From NCBI RefSeq assembly GCF_041146795.1, contig NC_135183.1, positions 11,760,840-11,824,839 on the forward strand: DNA of 64,000 bases, given 5' to 3'. Below the pieces are notes generated by a model, which did not search any database, was not told the DNA's origin, and saw nothing but the letters and a program-made list of their open reading frames with translations. Origin of the DNA: Maylandia zebra. Its lineage: Eukaryota; Chordata; Actinopteri; Cichliformes; Cichlidae. The number at the start of each line of letters is the position of its first letter. Within the stretch, counting starts at the first letter, position 1. Position numbers and translations under genes: made by a program. Positions 11,220-23,712 of this stretch are shown here, piece by piece.

Positions 11220-12477
11220 GTAAGAGGGAATTAATGACTATGTTTATGTGAAGCAAATATTAAGTTTTGACAGTTTGCCAAGGAATGGGACTTTGTTCAC
11301 ACAACATCAAGCCTGCATTACCCACAATCTAATTGACAAGTGGAAAAGTCAGTCCAAACAGTGAAGAGGCTGCTGAGCAAGGCAAGAGACAGTAGTACTG
11401 ACTTCTAACAAAGCCTGCTAGTATACCGCACAACGCCACAAAGCAAATGTTCCAAAGGAAGCTCAACCAAATCATACATCATTCAGGCAGAAGATAATGC
11501 TATTCGAAGACAAAATCGCCAAGATCTTCCGGACATGTAGAGTAGAATAGAGGTTGGAGGCTGATGAACAACCCCAACACACACTGGAGATACTATCACC
11601 TGGAACAGCTACACATACATAAGAACAAACACAGAAGATCTGTAAGACAAGTAAAGCCACCTATGAGACTGATTGAACAGAGGTGTTGATACGTTGTTTG
11701 GAAGATAATATTGTCATAGTATTTACACAAGTTGCACTATAATTGTGTACTGGTGTTGAACTGATTATGATTGTTGAAAACTACTTGTGCTTTTAACCTT
11801 TTATTGACAAAGCTTGGTTTAACAAGTAAAAGGAGAGATAGTTTATGTTTATGAAAGTAGAATTATTATATTTTTAAAAAGGGATGGTGTAATGATAACA
11901 GCAAATGCATATTTGCTTAGTATCAGTGTTTGATGTTGTTAATATGCCCAGACTGTAGGGGGAGCTAGAGGTCTAGAGAGGAGTTACCTGACGGCAGACT
12001 GGCAGAGTTGCTGTTCACATGTGATTAACACCAGTTCGATAAAATACCTTCTGTTCCGCTCTTAATGTATTGCAATATAGGGGCTCTTTGCAATGAGCTA
12101 CTTTTATTTTGAAATTCGTTTTATTTTGAAAATCAGTTTCAGGAAGTGATAGGATGTCAGCCATGTTTGTTTAGTTCCTAGCGGATCACATGTGGGGAAA
12201 TTTGATCCAGCGACATCTGCCTTTTGTTTGTGCCATCGACACCACCGTCTGTAAGTTTTCATTTGTATTGAATTGTAGGATTGTATTTTATGTATATTTT
12301 GTGGAAATATTTGCTGTAGAGGAATACTTTAGTAGTTGTGTGCTAACGCTAATGGATGTGTATTGGAATCTAATTTTGTTGTGCTAATGATGCTAGGTTA
12401 ATTTTAGCTATGTTATTTGTATTTCAGTTTTACTCCATGAGGAAATACTCACTAATTAAAAGGAGTTGGACGTTACA
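11220..12477 (+). mobile_element. Gypsy-like LTR retrotransposon fossil, 3' part
   Basis: The part at about 11340-11470 resembles the end of a Gypsy integrase domain (a KRLLSKARDSS-like stretch, then a LLVYRTTPQ-like stretch). A purine run precedes a 590-bp LTR. Only the 3' part is seen. It is broken in many places and looks old. Confidence 0.5.
11888..12477 (+). repeat. Probable 3' LTR of the Gypsy-like fossil
   Basis: Begins TGTAATGATAAC and ends GGACGTTACA, so the tips are short inverted repeats. The purine-rich run aaaaagggatgg lies directly before it, as expected for a polypurine tract. No second LTR was found in the window. Confidence 0.5.
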
Positions 12478-12577
12478 TCCTGACTTCGCGCGTTATTTCA
12501 AGTGGAGTTAGGCTACTGCTGAATTGTGTAGCGTACACACACAAGGAGAGCAGGATACCTTCTCTTCAAGTAATGGT

Positions 12578-12771
12578 GTTGTCATGGCCCTGAGTCTGAC
12601 GACTCTGTGTTTTGTGTTTCTTTATGTTATTCTATGTTCTTGTTTATTCTGTTATGTCTTTTGTTAAGGGTTGCTGTTCGTTAGGGTTTTGTTCTGTGCC
12701 TGCCTGCTCCCACTTCTCTGTGTTCCCTCTGTCTGTCCATGGTGTCACTGTGTCTGGTTGTGAGTCTGTCT
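12578..12771 (+). repeat. Outer interspersed repeat, left part
   Basis: T- and GTCT-rich sequence of a dispersed fish repeat style. The same style continues after the whole nest, at about 30797-30960. This suggests that everything from 12772 to 30796 was inserted into it. The hexamer GTCTGT lies on both sides (12764-12769 and 30800-30805). Confidence 0.4.
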
Positions 12772-13770
12772 GGGCGTAGATTTGGTTTTATTTATTTATT
12801 TTATTTAGGACATTGCATGTTAATGAACATAAATGTAAAAAAAAAATTACATGAATGTAAACATGCCAGATTATAGCCAAGGGCTAATTTCCATCTGTTG
12901 TCCTTAAGCATAAAAAATAGACATAAAAATTCATCATTCATTCATAATAAAAACTCCATCACCAAACTTACACATACACACCATTCTGTTCCCAAATAAA
13001 ACATTAAAACTATACAACTCATACATGATCACACACTTGATTTGTCCATAACCAGTTTTTAACCTTTGCCTTAAACAAATTGAGTGTAGAGCATTCTCTA
13101 ATGGGTTGAGGAAGACTGTTCCACAGATGGCCTCCCTTGACAGAGAGGACGTTCTGCCCAAATGCTGTCCGTCTGTGGGGTATAAACAAGTCTCCTCGGA
13201 TTGTAGCTTGAGTGGTCCTGTCTAAGCTTTCTTTATGCCTAATGAACTGCTTTAGTGGTGGTGGAGCAAGGGAGTGTAAGACTTTATATATTAAACACAC
13301 TCTTTTAAGTTACACTAAGTTATTGAAATTCAGTAATGTATGTTTTTTTAACACATGACAGTGGTGGTGGGAAGTCGGTTTTTTGTCAAGTAGTTTTAAA
13401 CTTCTTTTATAAATGTTTTCAATAGTTTTAAGTGTCGTTGAACAAGCAAGTGACCAGGACATCAAACAATAGTCCATATGAGAGATGATCATTGAGTAAA
13501 AATAAGTTTTTGCAACATTAATATTTAAATTATTACTTATATGATTAAAATTTCAATTATTAAATTTAAGTACCTGGGACACTTTATTTATGTGACTTGA
13601 AGGATAATGTTGGGTCTAGAATGACCCCAAGATATTTAAATTCTGGAGCTAATTCAAGCTCTACTCCATCCAGGAATATTTTTGACTGCTTCAAGTTTAA
13701 GGGGCGTTTTGAAAAATACATACAGTTTTTGAGGTGTTCAACATTAGGCATGAGTCCTCCAGCCAGCTAT

Positions 13771-15308
13771 TAGGGCTGAACGATATATCGCATTTGCGAT
13801 AATATCGCGACATGATCAAGTGCAATTTTCTAACCGCAAAGGCTGCGATTATATTATATGTCCAAATTCATGGGCTGCATCCTCCTGAGGCCGCATTTGT
13901 AGACCGATTACGTCATAGCGACGCGCCGAAGGCTGTCCAAATTCGTAGACTCCTCCGAATGTAGCCGACAAATGCGTCCTCCTTTTCCCCGAATTTGAAG
14001 GATGGGTCGGGTGTGTCCTTCGTGGCCTACCATATCCCAGAATTTATAGCGCGGCCCAGCCAAACTCCAGTTTCCAACAATGGCGGCCGCTACTAAGTTT
14101 TAAAATTACTCATACTAATCTTTCTGGATCACAAAATAAACTTTTAACATATTTTCAGGCGAGAAAGTAGTTGTGTAAACATCAAATATCTGCTCGGTTT
14201 ATCAAGATATCCCATATTTGCAAAAGTGCTTCGACGTTTTCGGAGGCGTCTGCTACCCACCAGCTCGACAGCTAGCCGGGAGCTCGAGGGTTACTGATGC
14301 GGCCGAGAACGGCACAACTCCCGGCACATCATTTTCAGATCACCGCGGACTTTCGCTGCTCGGGTTAAACGTAATATATAAGTCGCTTAGACAACCTAAA
14401 AATGTTATTGTTGGGCTTTTTTCAGTGTTTTGTTTGTTCGTGAGTAAATCGGTTTGGCTGAGATTAAAGTTATTAGATTAGATAAAATAAAACTTTATTA
14501 ATCCCCCGGGTGGGTTCCTCCTTGGTTTTCGCACAGCTGACTAAACGTCAAACAGAAAACTTATTAAACAGAAGTATGAGACAGTCGAGAATTTACACCA
14601 GTGTCTGGTTATATTTTAGATAGCAAGAAGCAGACGGCCGAGTTTATTAAACTCCACCGAGACAGTGGTGACGCTAATCAGAAGGCTAGACCGTCCAATT
14701 TCACGCCTTTAAATTTTAAAGGCGTGTTTGTGTGTGTGTTTATACAATTGCTATTATGTTTGCACTTTATGTGTAATGTTACTGACTGCAGAGATCAGTA
14801 AGATGTGTGTATTTTTTTATTTATTAGCTTTATTTATTTAATATTATTTTTTAATTTAATGACTGTCTAGTAGTTCACAGATGTCGAAAAACTGAGTGTG
14901 GTAAAGCCACTGATTTTTTTTATGTATATTTCTGCAATCTGCACATTGTACTGACTTTCATTTTAATGTTTACACCAGGGTTCCTTGTCAGCACTTTATG
15001 CTCAGATGTTTGTAAGCTAAAAATAAACTATTGTGTATGTTCAAATATACTGTTGTGATTGAAGAAGTTAAATAAAAATGTCAGTCATCAATTCATGCAT
15101 CACCTCATGTCATCATAACAGAGGTCTGTCTTCCAGGAAAGAACAGTTTAAAATTAATGTAATATAGTATTGGCCATACTATATGATGTATTGCTTGTCT
15201 TTGTTTAATAATACAGAAGACAAAGACCTTAAAAAATAATCGCATCGCAATCGCAATATTGGGGCAAAAAATCGCAATTAGATTATTTTCCATAATCGTT
15301 CAGCCCTA
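13771..15308. mobile_element. Non-autonomous hAT element in the LINE
   Basis: Ends TAGGGCTGAACGAT and, read inward from the right, the same TAGGGCTGAACGAT. The 8-bp target duplication CCAGCTAT is at 13763-13770 and 15309-15316. LINE sequence continues on both sides. The inside is GC-rich at 13880-14340 and AT-rich later, with no transposase frame. It is related in its tips to the elements at 316 and 21719. Confidence 0.9.
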
Positions 15309-16220
15309 CCAGCTATGCATTAATGCTAAAGCAGCTGTAAGATCTTTTGCCACCTGCTGAACACTATTTGCTTGCGTATATATAACTGCATCATCCGCAT
15401 ACATTTGAGTAAATATATTTGGACAGACTTCAGGTAAGTTATTGATAAAAAGAGAGAACAATAAGGGCCCAAGAACAGATCCTTGAGGAACCCCTGTATC
15501 ACAGTCTAAATATGGAGATTTAACCCCATCCAACACCACACACTGTTTCCTGTGTGAGAGATATGAGGCAAACCACTGAAGAGCCTGACTGGAGGTATTA
15601 AACCGAGTCAATCTGGACAACAATATCTGATGGTTTACAGAGTCGAAAGCCTTCTTCAGATCTAGCTCCAACACAGGGACTCTTGTCCAGCAAGCTCTTC
15701 AAGTTCTCCACTAACATACACAGGGCGGTATCTGTGGAGTGATGTGCCCGAAAGCCAAACTGCAATGGATGTAATGAGGGTTGGGTGTTTTCTAGGTGAG
15801 CAGTGAGGAGTTTAACCACCCACTTCTCAGCTATTTTAGATACGACCGGGAGTATGCTTATGGGGCGATAATTAGCAATGTCAGTCTTCACACCTGCTTT
15901 GAGAATTGATGTAACTGCAGCAATTTTCCAATCTGTTGGAACAATGGAGTGTTTGAAAGACATATTCAAAACATGAGTTGTTGGATGTACAAGCAAATCC
16001 ATATGTTCCTTTAGGAAGTTTGTGTAATACCATATACATCAAGTGCTTTTGATTGTTTTAAACCTGTAATTAGTTTAGCAACTTCAGTGTCTGAAATATG
16101 AGTGATGGTGAACAAATTTTGACCAACATCATTCACATTATCAGAGCATACGACTGAGTCAAAGCTCTGACTGATCTCCTTAACAGATGAAATAAAGAAG
16201 GTGTTTAAGTTACTGACAAT

Positions 16221-17249
16221 CAGAGATGGGCAGTAACGCGTTACTTGTAACGCGTTACTGTAATCTGATTACTTTTTTCAAGTAACGAGTAAAGTAAGGG
16301 ATTACTATTGCAAAATCGGTAATTAGATTACCGTTACTTTCCCGTAGGAACGCTGCGTTACTGCGTTACTAAAACCGTGATTTTTTTTGCGAGAATGTCT
16401 CATGACAGTGACGTAAGCAAGTGCGACGTTGGTGACAGCAGCTGTGTGCAGATCAACAATGGATAATATATCGAGTGCGGGAGAGAGTATGAGCGTGCAG
16501 CGTTTAAAGTGTGGAAGTACTGACCTTACTTTGAGTTTGATTCCATAAAAAGTGACAAAAACATTAGCGTCCATCGTGCGTGGGAAGAAAACTTCTTTTT
16601 ACAGCGAAAAAAACCCCTAAACTTCCGAGCAAGCACCGAGTAGCTACGACGTGATGGGAAACTCACAGAGACACTCGCGCGGATTCTTCAACTGACCGCA
16701 GCACACCTACACCAGGGTAACCCTCCGCCTACCCTGCTCCTGCTTTACAGGTGAAAATAGAGCAAAAGGACCGCTGAGTCTTTGACTTTATTTATTTTCT
16801 GCTGTGTTTTACTTGCATCTGTTTGAAAGAGTGAGTGAAAACACAAAAAATATTTTATTTTATGTGCTGGAATGTGTAGAAAATAGGTTTAAATGTTAAA
16901 CTAATTTATTCAAGTCAGAGAATGTTGCATATAATTAAATGTTTTGCTTGATGCATAAAGTTAAAAGATTAAAACTGATAAAACAAGTTAAAAAAAGAGA
17001 CTTTTCCATTTGATTACATTTTGTATGATGGATTATGTAGAAAAAGTAGAATTGGGCTGAAAGATCTATCACTTTATCACCTCTTCAGGTTGTAAATCGT
17101 GTTTTTAAAAAGTAACTAAGTAACTAAGTAACTAAGTAATTAATTACTTTTGAAAATAAGTAATCAGTAAAGTAACGGGATTACTTTTTGGGGGGAGTAA
17201 TCAGTAATTAGTTACTGATTACTTTTTTCAAGTAACTTGACCAACACTG
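16221..17249. mobile_element. Non-autonomous hAT element in the LINE
   Basis: Left tip CAGAGATGGGCAGTAACG, right tip read inward CAGTGTTGGTCAAGTTAC, with long AGTAAC/GTTACT-rich inverted subterminal regions. The 8-bp target duplication CTGACAAT lies at 16213-16220 and 17250-17257. This is the abundant fish hAT family with AAGTAACT-type ends. The centre (16380-16800) has no transposase domain that I can recognise. Confidence 0.9.
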
Positions 17250-18355
17250 CTGACAATAGATAGAGGCTCTCTAACAATAGAGTTATTTACATAAAGTTCA
17301 ATTGTATTTTTACTTTTGTTTGAATGACGGCCAAGTAATTTATTTAAGTGTTGCCAGATAATTTTACCATTACCTTTGGCTCTTTCAATTATATTTATAA
17401 AAATTTTTGCTTTGGTCTGTCTCAAACTTCTTATTACTTTGTTCCGTATTGAAGTAAGTCTCTGTCTATCCAGAGTTAGACCTGTTTTCAGGAACTGCTT
17501 TAGTAATTGATCTCTTGTTTTCATTAAATTCTTGCACTCTTTGTTTAACCAGGCAAATTAGATGTTGTCTTTATTTGTGGCATTGGTGGGGACGGATGAT
17601 TCAACCACCGAACTCTGCCCTGTTTCTTTTTTTTTCCTTTTTGTCTTTGCTTCTTGATAAAAAATTTAAAAAAAGGAGAAATATACTTGCCTACATATGC
17701 TATTCTACATGCTGTTAAACCATTTAAAATTAAAAGTCATAGTTTTATATGTGAATTATATAATGTTAAATTACAATTAAACAAATGACTAAGTATCTTA
17801 GACTTTAATTTACTTCAGCCATATTCCATATAAATCAGGTATCATACAAAAATAAAAATACAGTCATGACAATAAAAGAATATGACTTTAAGGACTTAAC
17901 AACATTACTTCAGTTACACCAACATCTCTTATACATTAGCACTAAGGGAACACTGAATGACCTGGTGGGTTTTGTCCATAAAACTACTCATCTAAGATTA
18001 GCACAAAGTAAAAGATCTCTCAGCAAAATTATGCAACATTTTAGGCACTATTGCTCCTATCAAATCAGTGAGCTGGGATTTTTTTATTCCAAACATGAAC
18101 TACTGTTACAGCAACAGACATGGACTACTGGGGCCCGTTCTTCGTACGTCGCTTACTACATCCAAGATCAATTGACACATCCAAGACCAAATCATCGCGC
18201 TAACTCTGAGCTCGCTATTCCGGTTCCCCGAACACACCTGCTGTTGACGATTAGTACAGCTGGATGAAGTAATGTGAGATCACTGGGTGTCGTAAAAGGG
18301 GCTACGCATCGATAGTAGAAACATTGATCGGCAACCCTCTGATTGGTCGGCGAAA

Positions 18356-18503
18356 ATGTCGAAGGAGAGCGCTCGGTATTTTTCGGCAGCAGAGCAAGAA
18401 CTCCTGAGTGAGGGATTTCAGGAGTTTCAGAGTTTAATCAGAACGCAAGGCTGCAAAAGCAAGGAAAGAGGGCTGGCAGAAAGTTGCTGACAAATTAAAC
18501 TCG
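18356..18503 (+). pseudogene. Harbinger Myb/MADF-like protein, first exon, broken
   Basis: Begins MSKESARYFSAAEQELL, like the Myb/MADF accessory protein that brings Harbinger transposase to DNA and the nucleus, and ends at a clear splice donor (ctcGTAAGT). Compared with the intact exon in copy B, this copy lacks 13 bases in the middle, shifting the frame; the expected ARKEGWQKVADKLN is read in another frame. Confidence 0.7.
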
Positions 18504-18531
18504 TAAGTAATTTAATAATAACAATAATAAT

Positions 18532-18740
18532 AATAATGGAGTGGATTGATATAGCGCTTTTCAAGGCACCCAAAGCGCATGACAATACCACTATTCAGTC
18601 ACTCTCACATTCACACACTGGTGGAGGCAGCTACAGTTGTAGCCACAGCTGCCCTGGGGCAGACTGACAGAAGCCAGGCTGCCATATCGCGCCATCGGCC
18701 CCTCTGGCCAACACCAGTAGGCGGTAGGGTAGATTTATTA
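18532..18740 (+). repeat. Dispersed repeat inside Harbinger copy A
   Basis: Follows an (AAT)n stretch and contains agcgcttttcaaggcaccca and aacaccagtaggcggtaggg, a common teleost repeat. The same repeat sits at the matching place in copy B (29925-30120), so it was already part of this Harbinger lineage before the two copies separated. Confidence 0.6.
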
Positions 18741-18891
18741 TATTACACTATATTATCTAATATTATATTACATTATATTATATTATGTTATATTATATCC
18801 CCTTTCACATTAGAGCCACAACAGGACCCACTAGAACATGGGAACAGGTAAACGTGAAATATAAGAATATTCTACAGAATGGTAATATTTA

Positions 18892-19218
18892 TCACTTATA
18901 TTGCTTTTCGTCTCTTGGAAAGAGACCCTGAAATAATCTGTTTGTTTGTTCATAACAGCAACCAAGAAAAGGGCAGAGCAACAAAAGACAGGTGGTGGTC
19001 CTGCACCCCCTCGTCAAAAAGTTGGTTAAGTAAATAATACCCTCACGGGAATATCGATATCTCTCAATGAGCACGCTGTCGCGCTGAGCTAAAGGATCCT
19101 GTCTGTCCCGCAATATGCGCTGGATTCTGAGGACTCTCCTTATCAATCTTGCACCTTCCGCAATGGGTTGCTCACGTATACGGACAGGACATGGCTGCGA
19201 CAGGCTTCCCAAATCCAC
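18892..19218 (-). pseudogene. HARBI1-type transposase, N-terminal part (copy A)
   Basis: Encodes MDLGSLSQPCPVRIREQP, then RILRDRQDPLAQRDSVLIER and YRYSREGIIYLTN. This is the N-terminal region typical of Harbinger transposases (R-D-R-x-x-P-L then R-Y-R-F-S-R-E). The catalytic DDE part is missing, so the element cannot move by itself. Copy B carries the same truncated gene at 29452-29721. Confidence 0.8.
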
Positions 19219-19275
19219 CTTCGCTTTTATAGCCGTGGTCTCCCATCTTGATTACACGAAGTAATTTGCAATTAC

Positions 19276-19957
19276 TGAAAGAAATCTCCGTCCCGGGTTC
19301 ATCCGTGGATCGGGTTTCCTCCGAGGCGTGATCACCGATAAGCAGAGTTTTGTCCTTTCCTTATAAGATTCCTAATTATTCAAAGTAACGCTCAAGTATG
19401 CCGTTCAGCGGGTTAGTTACAGCGCCGGGAGCAGTTAGGAGAACAAAGTGATACATAGACTGTTTCAGGTTGCTCTCCCACAATCAACTCAAAGGTTTAT
19501 TCAGTACAACAGTTTATATAGAGGAAAAAAAAGGTTCGTGTGTCAGCAGATTCTCAGTTCAAACCGGTACAGACCAAATAAGGAAACGTCTTCCTGCCTT
19601 CTGAGCAAAGAAGTATCCTTTGTGTAGTTTATCAGTTCAGCTACAATTTATGATCATTCCAGCAACATACACTCCTAGACATAGAATACAGAGTTCTTTC
19701 ATTAGTGAATTCTGAAACAAACCACCTGGCCTTTAACAAGCTCTTTTCTAGGAGATAAAGAAGGGAGGATGGGAGTAAAGAAGTGATCTCTGTGGTGTTT
19801 TCGACCTTGAGGTACCATCCTGTGATTCTTACACATTAATTCTTGGGTCACAGAGAAAGAGAAAAACAACTAGTAAATGGGCCTTATTGAGTAACAGTTT
19901 TCCTGTATAATATCACTATAAAACAATATCCTGTAAATGGTATCAAATATCACAACA
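19276..19957 (-). repeat. 3' LTR of the retroviral fossil
   Basis: 682 bp, almost identical to the other LTR at 27067-27757. Read on the minus strand it starts TGTTGTGATA and ends ATTTCTTTCA, so TG...CA tips. The polypurine tract abuts it on the internal side. Confidence 0.93.
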
Positions 19958-20129
19958 GTTCCCCCCTTTTATCATGAAATGATAACATAGTATAAAGACA
20001 GAATGTAATAACATAATATAAAGACAAATCATAAATGTGAAACAAATCATAAATGTAACTAGTCCTTCGAGTAAGCTTAATATCAAAAATTCTGAGAGCG
20101 TATACATGGTATCACACAACAGACAATAA

Positions 20130-21512
20130 TTATCGAAAACATGCGGCAACGGTTACAAAGGCTACAATTAGTTCCTTCCATTTTCCAAACGTGTCCTGTA
20201 GCCACTTATCTAGCCACTGACCGTGGCCTGTATTGGCAATTAGTTCTATCTTCAATGCTTCAAGTCTATTCATAGCTTGTGTGAATGAACCGTTAGGGGC
20301 GGTATTATTGGGAATGAAAGTACAGCATACATCAACGGTCACTAGACCACAGGTACCGGTCCAATTAACAGGTAAGGCTAGTCTAAGAGTATTATTGCAC
20401 AACCAATAACCGTTAGGGATTGCTCTAGTAAGACGCGTGACCATGTGTGATTTAACTAACTCCCCCCAGTTAGTATCATTTAATACACCTTCTGGGGGAA
20501 CAATGATCGATTCTCCGCTCAAACTTGAACTGTGTGTGTGTTCCTCCAGATATGATAAAACTTCAGCCACAGAGACAGCTAGCCATGTCTCATTACAGCG
20601 TGCACCTGGGGAGTCAGAGAAGAATGTATAGTTATCCTTTGTATAATCTATGTGTGTGTCTGGGCCCGTTAACTTTAGTCTGCGCAGACATATCATACTA
20701 GTATTAAAATGGAAAGGGATCTGTCCTAGGGGTAGTGAGGGCTTTAACCTAGTCTTAGGGCGTTTCATTGGGGCGCAGGTCCCTGCCGTGTCATTAGATA
20801 ACTTCAATAATTCGCCTAATGGAGTCTCAGGGTTAGTTGGTGTGTGTGTGTGTCTAAGTAAGCAGTCGAGAGGGCTCAGAGTCAACTGTAAAGTGTCTTT
20901 AAGGAGAGCATTATCTCCGCCGATTTTCTCTAGTCCCTCAGTGAGGGGGAAACCGGATATGGGGTATCCTACTATTACCTGTTCTGGGTTACCTTTTGAA
21001 CAGACATAACAGTTACTGTTTCCTAAGTCACGAGCGGCTATTCTGGCATTTTCATACCAGGCGTTAGCTCCTGCTCTAGGGGGTGCATAAAATGGTTTAT
21101 TAGTGGCGTCTATGTTGCCATTTACTGATTTTAGGGAACGTAAGGAGTGCATTAAGTAGGTGTCTTGCAAAATAGAGCATGAGGTATCGTCAGCAAAATA
21201 CGACCTGCAGAAATGTGAACATGGTTGCAGTCTACAATACAAAATAGCAAAGAAAAATCCTAAAGTTAATGCGATAGATATGATAAATAACCTAAATATA
21301 TAAGAAAAACAGTTCTTCAGTCGTCTTCTGGCCTGGTCCCAGGTTCGAGAGACATAGAATAAGCGTCGTATGATGACAATGGGCATTTCATTTTCTCCAT
21401 TATCAGGATGGAATGAGTCTAGCTTTATCAGATTAGACATCCTGTGGTACTCTCGGCTTTCTGTTCCTGCTGGATGTTTGAGTACCTTGTTGTTGTTCAG
21501 GTGAAGCATCAA
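20130..21512 (-). mobile_element. Retroviral fossil: envelope region
   Basis: A long reading of about 460 codons with an early hydrophobic segment, many N-x-S/T sites, and a cysteine-rich part near the end that contains a CC pair as in retroviral transmembrane subunits. Its place next to the 3' LTR fits env. Fossil; the exact family is not resolved. Confidence 0.7.
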
Positions 21513-21718
21513 AGAGCTCTCTGAGTCTTGGCTCTTTCAGGCGTTGTGTGTTAATCAGTGATTGCGTGTGTGTAGGTGGATTGGATCCGGGCGCTGGCTC
21601 GCCGGAGATGTCATCTACCCGTTGTGTGTTTATTTGTTTTGGTTCCGGGCGTTGGCTCGCCGGAGACGTCGTCTGCTTGATCCGACGCCTGAGATGGTCT
21701 GGTTGGGCTGGTCTTAAC

Positions 21719-23108
21719 TAGAGCTGGGCGATAGAACGATAACGATATGTATCGCGATATAACTTTTACTCGATAGAGAAATTAAGCTATCCCGATAGAC
21801 CTCGCTGCTCTTGTCCTCAAAAAAAAAAAAAAAGGTCAGCCAATCCAAATTAAGTAGCGCAGAGCCGAACCAATCACAGCCGCAGTGTCACGTCGCATGA
21901 CTTGTTAGGTACAGCACAAGTGCCAAGCCGCACGTGTGTTTGTTTGGGAAGCAGCCAGCGGGTAATGGAGCCAGTGCGTAATGGAGGAAATGAGCGTGCC
22001 GACTAGAAAAATCAACCGAGCGTGACCGAAGAGAAAACAGATGATGGTTCCAATGCCGGAGAGATTGTCAAACGGAAGAGCCATAGAAGTTCCGTAGTGT
22101 GAAGGTATTTCGGCTATTTCAAGTCTGACAAAAAACAGAGTAGCGTGCACTGTAAATTGTGCCGAAAGCAAGTCTGGAAATACAATAAACTGGTGCATGC
22201 GTCACACTGTGCGCCACGTTATTGTTTCGGTGAAATGAATTTCTACAATACTGTTACTGTTAATTCTACTCTCTGCAGTGTTTAAATGCTTACATATACA
22301 CACAGTTACTGTCCCTCCACACATACGACTCGGTTCTGCTTCTATGCCCCAGCTTTGTTTACTTTTTCCCACCGAGGCTTCTAGACTTCTGATTGGCCAA
22401 CATTTCGGCACGGTTAGGAATCTAGCGCCACCTGCTGCTTTGGCATGTTCATAGCAGCGTTTTCCTTCATTTCTGCCTTTATGTGTGGACGGGATTATTT
22501 TTTAAAACGAAAACGGAAAATCTCCGTTTTCACAAATACCCGTGTACGTGTGGACGTAGCCTCAGTCTCTGACTGGAAGCGCTAATTCGTCATTCGGCTT
22601 TTGTCAGACTAAAGTAACTGTTAAAACTGTTTGAAAAGCTCAGCTATACAACAAGGAGAGATTGAGAATTTCCTTTTAGTTCTCAGTTTATTTGATATTG
22701 AAAAAAGTTAGTCAGTTTTGTCTGTTCTTCTGTAAAACAAACTAAGATTTATTTTTAGAATTAATATTTTGTTTCTAAGTGGAATTGACAATTTAGTCTG
22801 TTTCATTTGTTCTATTTTGAAACTTAAACGCTTTAGCGGCTGCCTTTTGTGTAGTTTGCAATATTTGCCTTTATTTATCTGAAAAAGTCTCATGTTCCTT
22901 AAGTACATCTACCCTGTTGAACTTATTATGGGAAATAAATATTTAAATAAAAACAAGCTGCTGATTATTTCACATTTTACTTGTGAGCAACGGCACATTT
23001 AAATCTTACAAATATAGTTATTTGGCTTATATCGTGATAGATATCGTTATCGACTGAAATGAAAAAAACATATCGTGATATGAAAAAATCTCATATCGCC
23101 CAGCTCTA
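21719..23108. mobile_element. hAT element nested in the retroviral fossil
   Basis: Tips TAGAGCTGGGCGATAGAACG and, inward from the right, TAGAGCTGGGCGATATGAG. The 8-bp target duplication GTCTTAAC is at 21711-21718 and 23109-23116. At about 22085-22200 on the plus strand it keeps a BED zinc-finger-like stretch (YFGYFKSDKKQSSVHCKLC, then RKQVWKYNKLVHA), the usual N-terminal domain of hAT transposases. The rest of the transposase is gone. It is the youngest layer of this branch of the nest, because it interrupts a young retroviral insertion. Confidence 0.9.
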
Positions 23109-23712
23109 GTCTTAACCCTGCTGGCATGAATCCACTGAGGTTGTCCGTCTGTGAGGATGCTGGTTCTTCGTCACTGCCAGTACAGTCTGGGGGCTGGAAA
23201 ACGCGCGGCCTCCCTAAGTGTCCTTGGTTTTAGCGACTTCACCAACACCGCATCTCCTTGTCTCCACTGGTGGAACTGTGGAGGGGAAAGGCTGAGAAAG
23301 ACAAACTTTGGCATAGTTATTATTCAGTGTTTCTACCAGATTGTGAACATAGTCGGACAATGCAATATACATCACCTTCTACTAGCGGTGCCCCTCTGGA
23401 AGCTGACCATGGTGTTGGAAATAGTCTTATTTCAAATGGAGATAATTTGGTTACTGCAGATGGAGTCATAATGTATGAAATGGAAAATCTGGTTGTGGTA
23501 AATGCTGATGTTTCGCTTTTGGTCTCCCTACATTAGTTCGTGCACATGTTAGACAGGTTGCTAATATGCTTTTTTACTGCATGTGATGTTTTCTCAATTA
23601 CAAATCTTGATTTTGATTTTATTGCCATTATTTAATACCCCTCTTTGTCCGACATGACTCACACAGTGAAAATGTCGGACAAGGACTGGCATCAGGGAAT
23701 ATGGGAGGGCAA

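Larger units (their letters stand above)
12786..17580 (-). mobile_element. LINE (Jockey/I-type), 5' truncated, split by two hATs
   Basis: Minus-strand non-LTR retrotransposon. From its 5' side: 17228-17524 (LNKECKNLMKTRDQLLK, the segment before RT), then RT pieces at 15598-16002 (NYRPISILPVVSKIAEK, QFGFRAHHSTDTAL) and 15306-15674 (DLKKAFDSVNHQILL, GVPQGSVLGPLLFSLFINN, YADDAVIY). The C-terminal part is at 13019-13492 (LHSLAPPPLKQF, LWNSLPQPIRECSTLNLFK). The two RT pieces are in different frames, so at least one frameshift lies near 15600-15675. The endonuclease half is absent because of 5' truncation. The hAT elements at 13771-15308 and 16221-17249 interrupt it. The clade (L2, Rex1 or similar) is not resolved. 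Confidence 0.85.

Noticed and set aside
17866-18267. Plus-strand open frame of 133 codons
   Set aside because: It runs from the outer element into the Harbinger end, so it crosses an insertion border and cannot be one gene.
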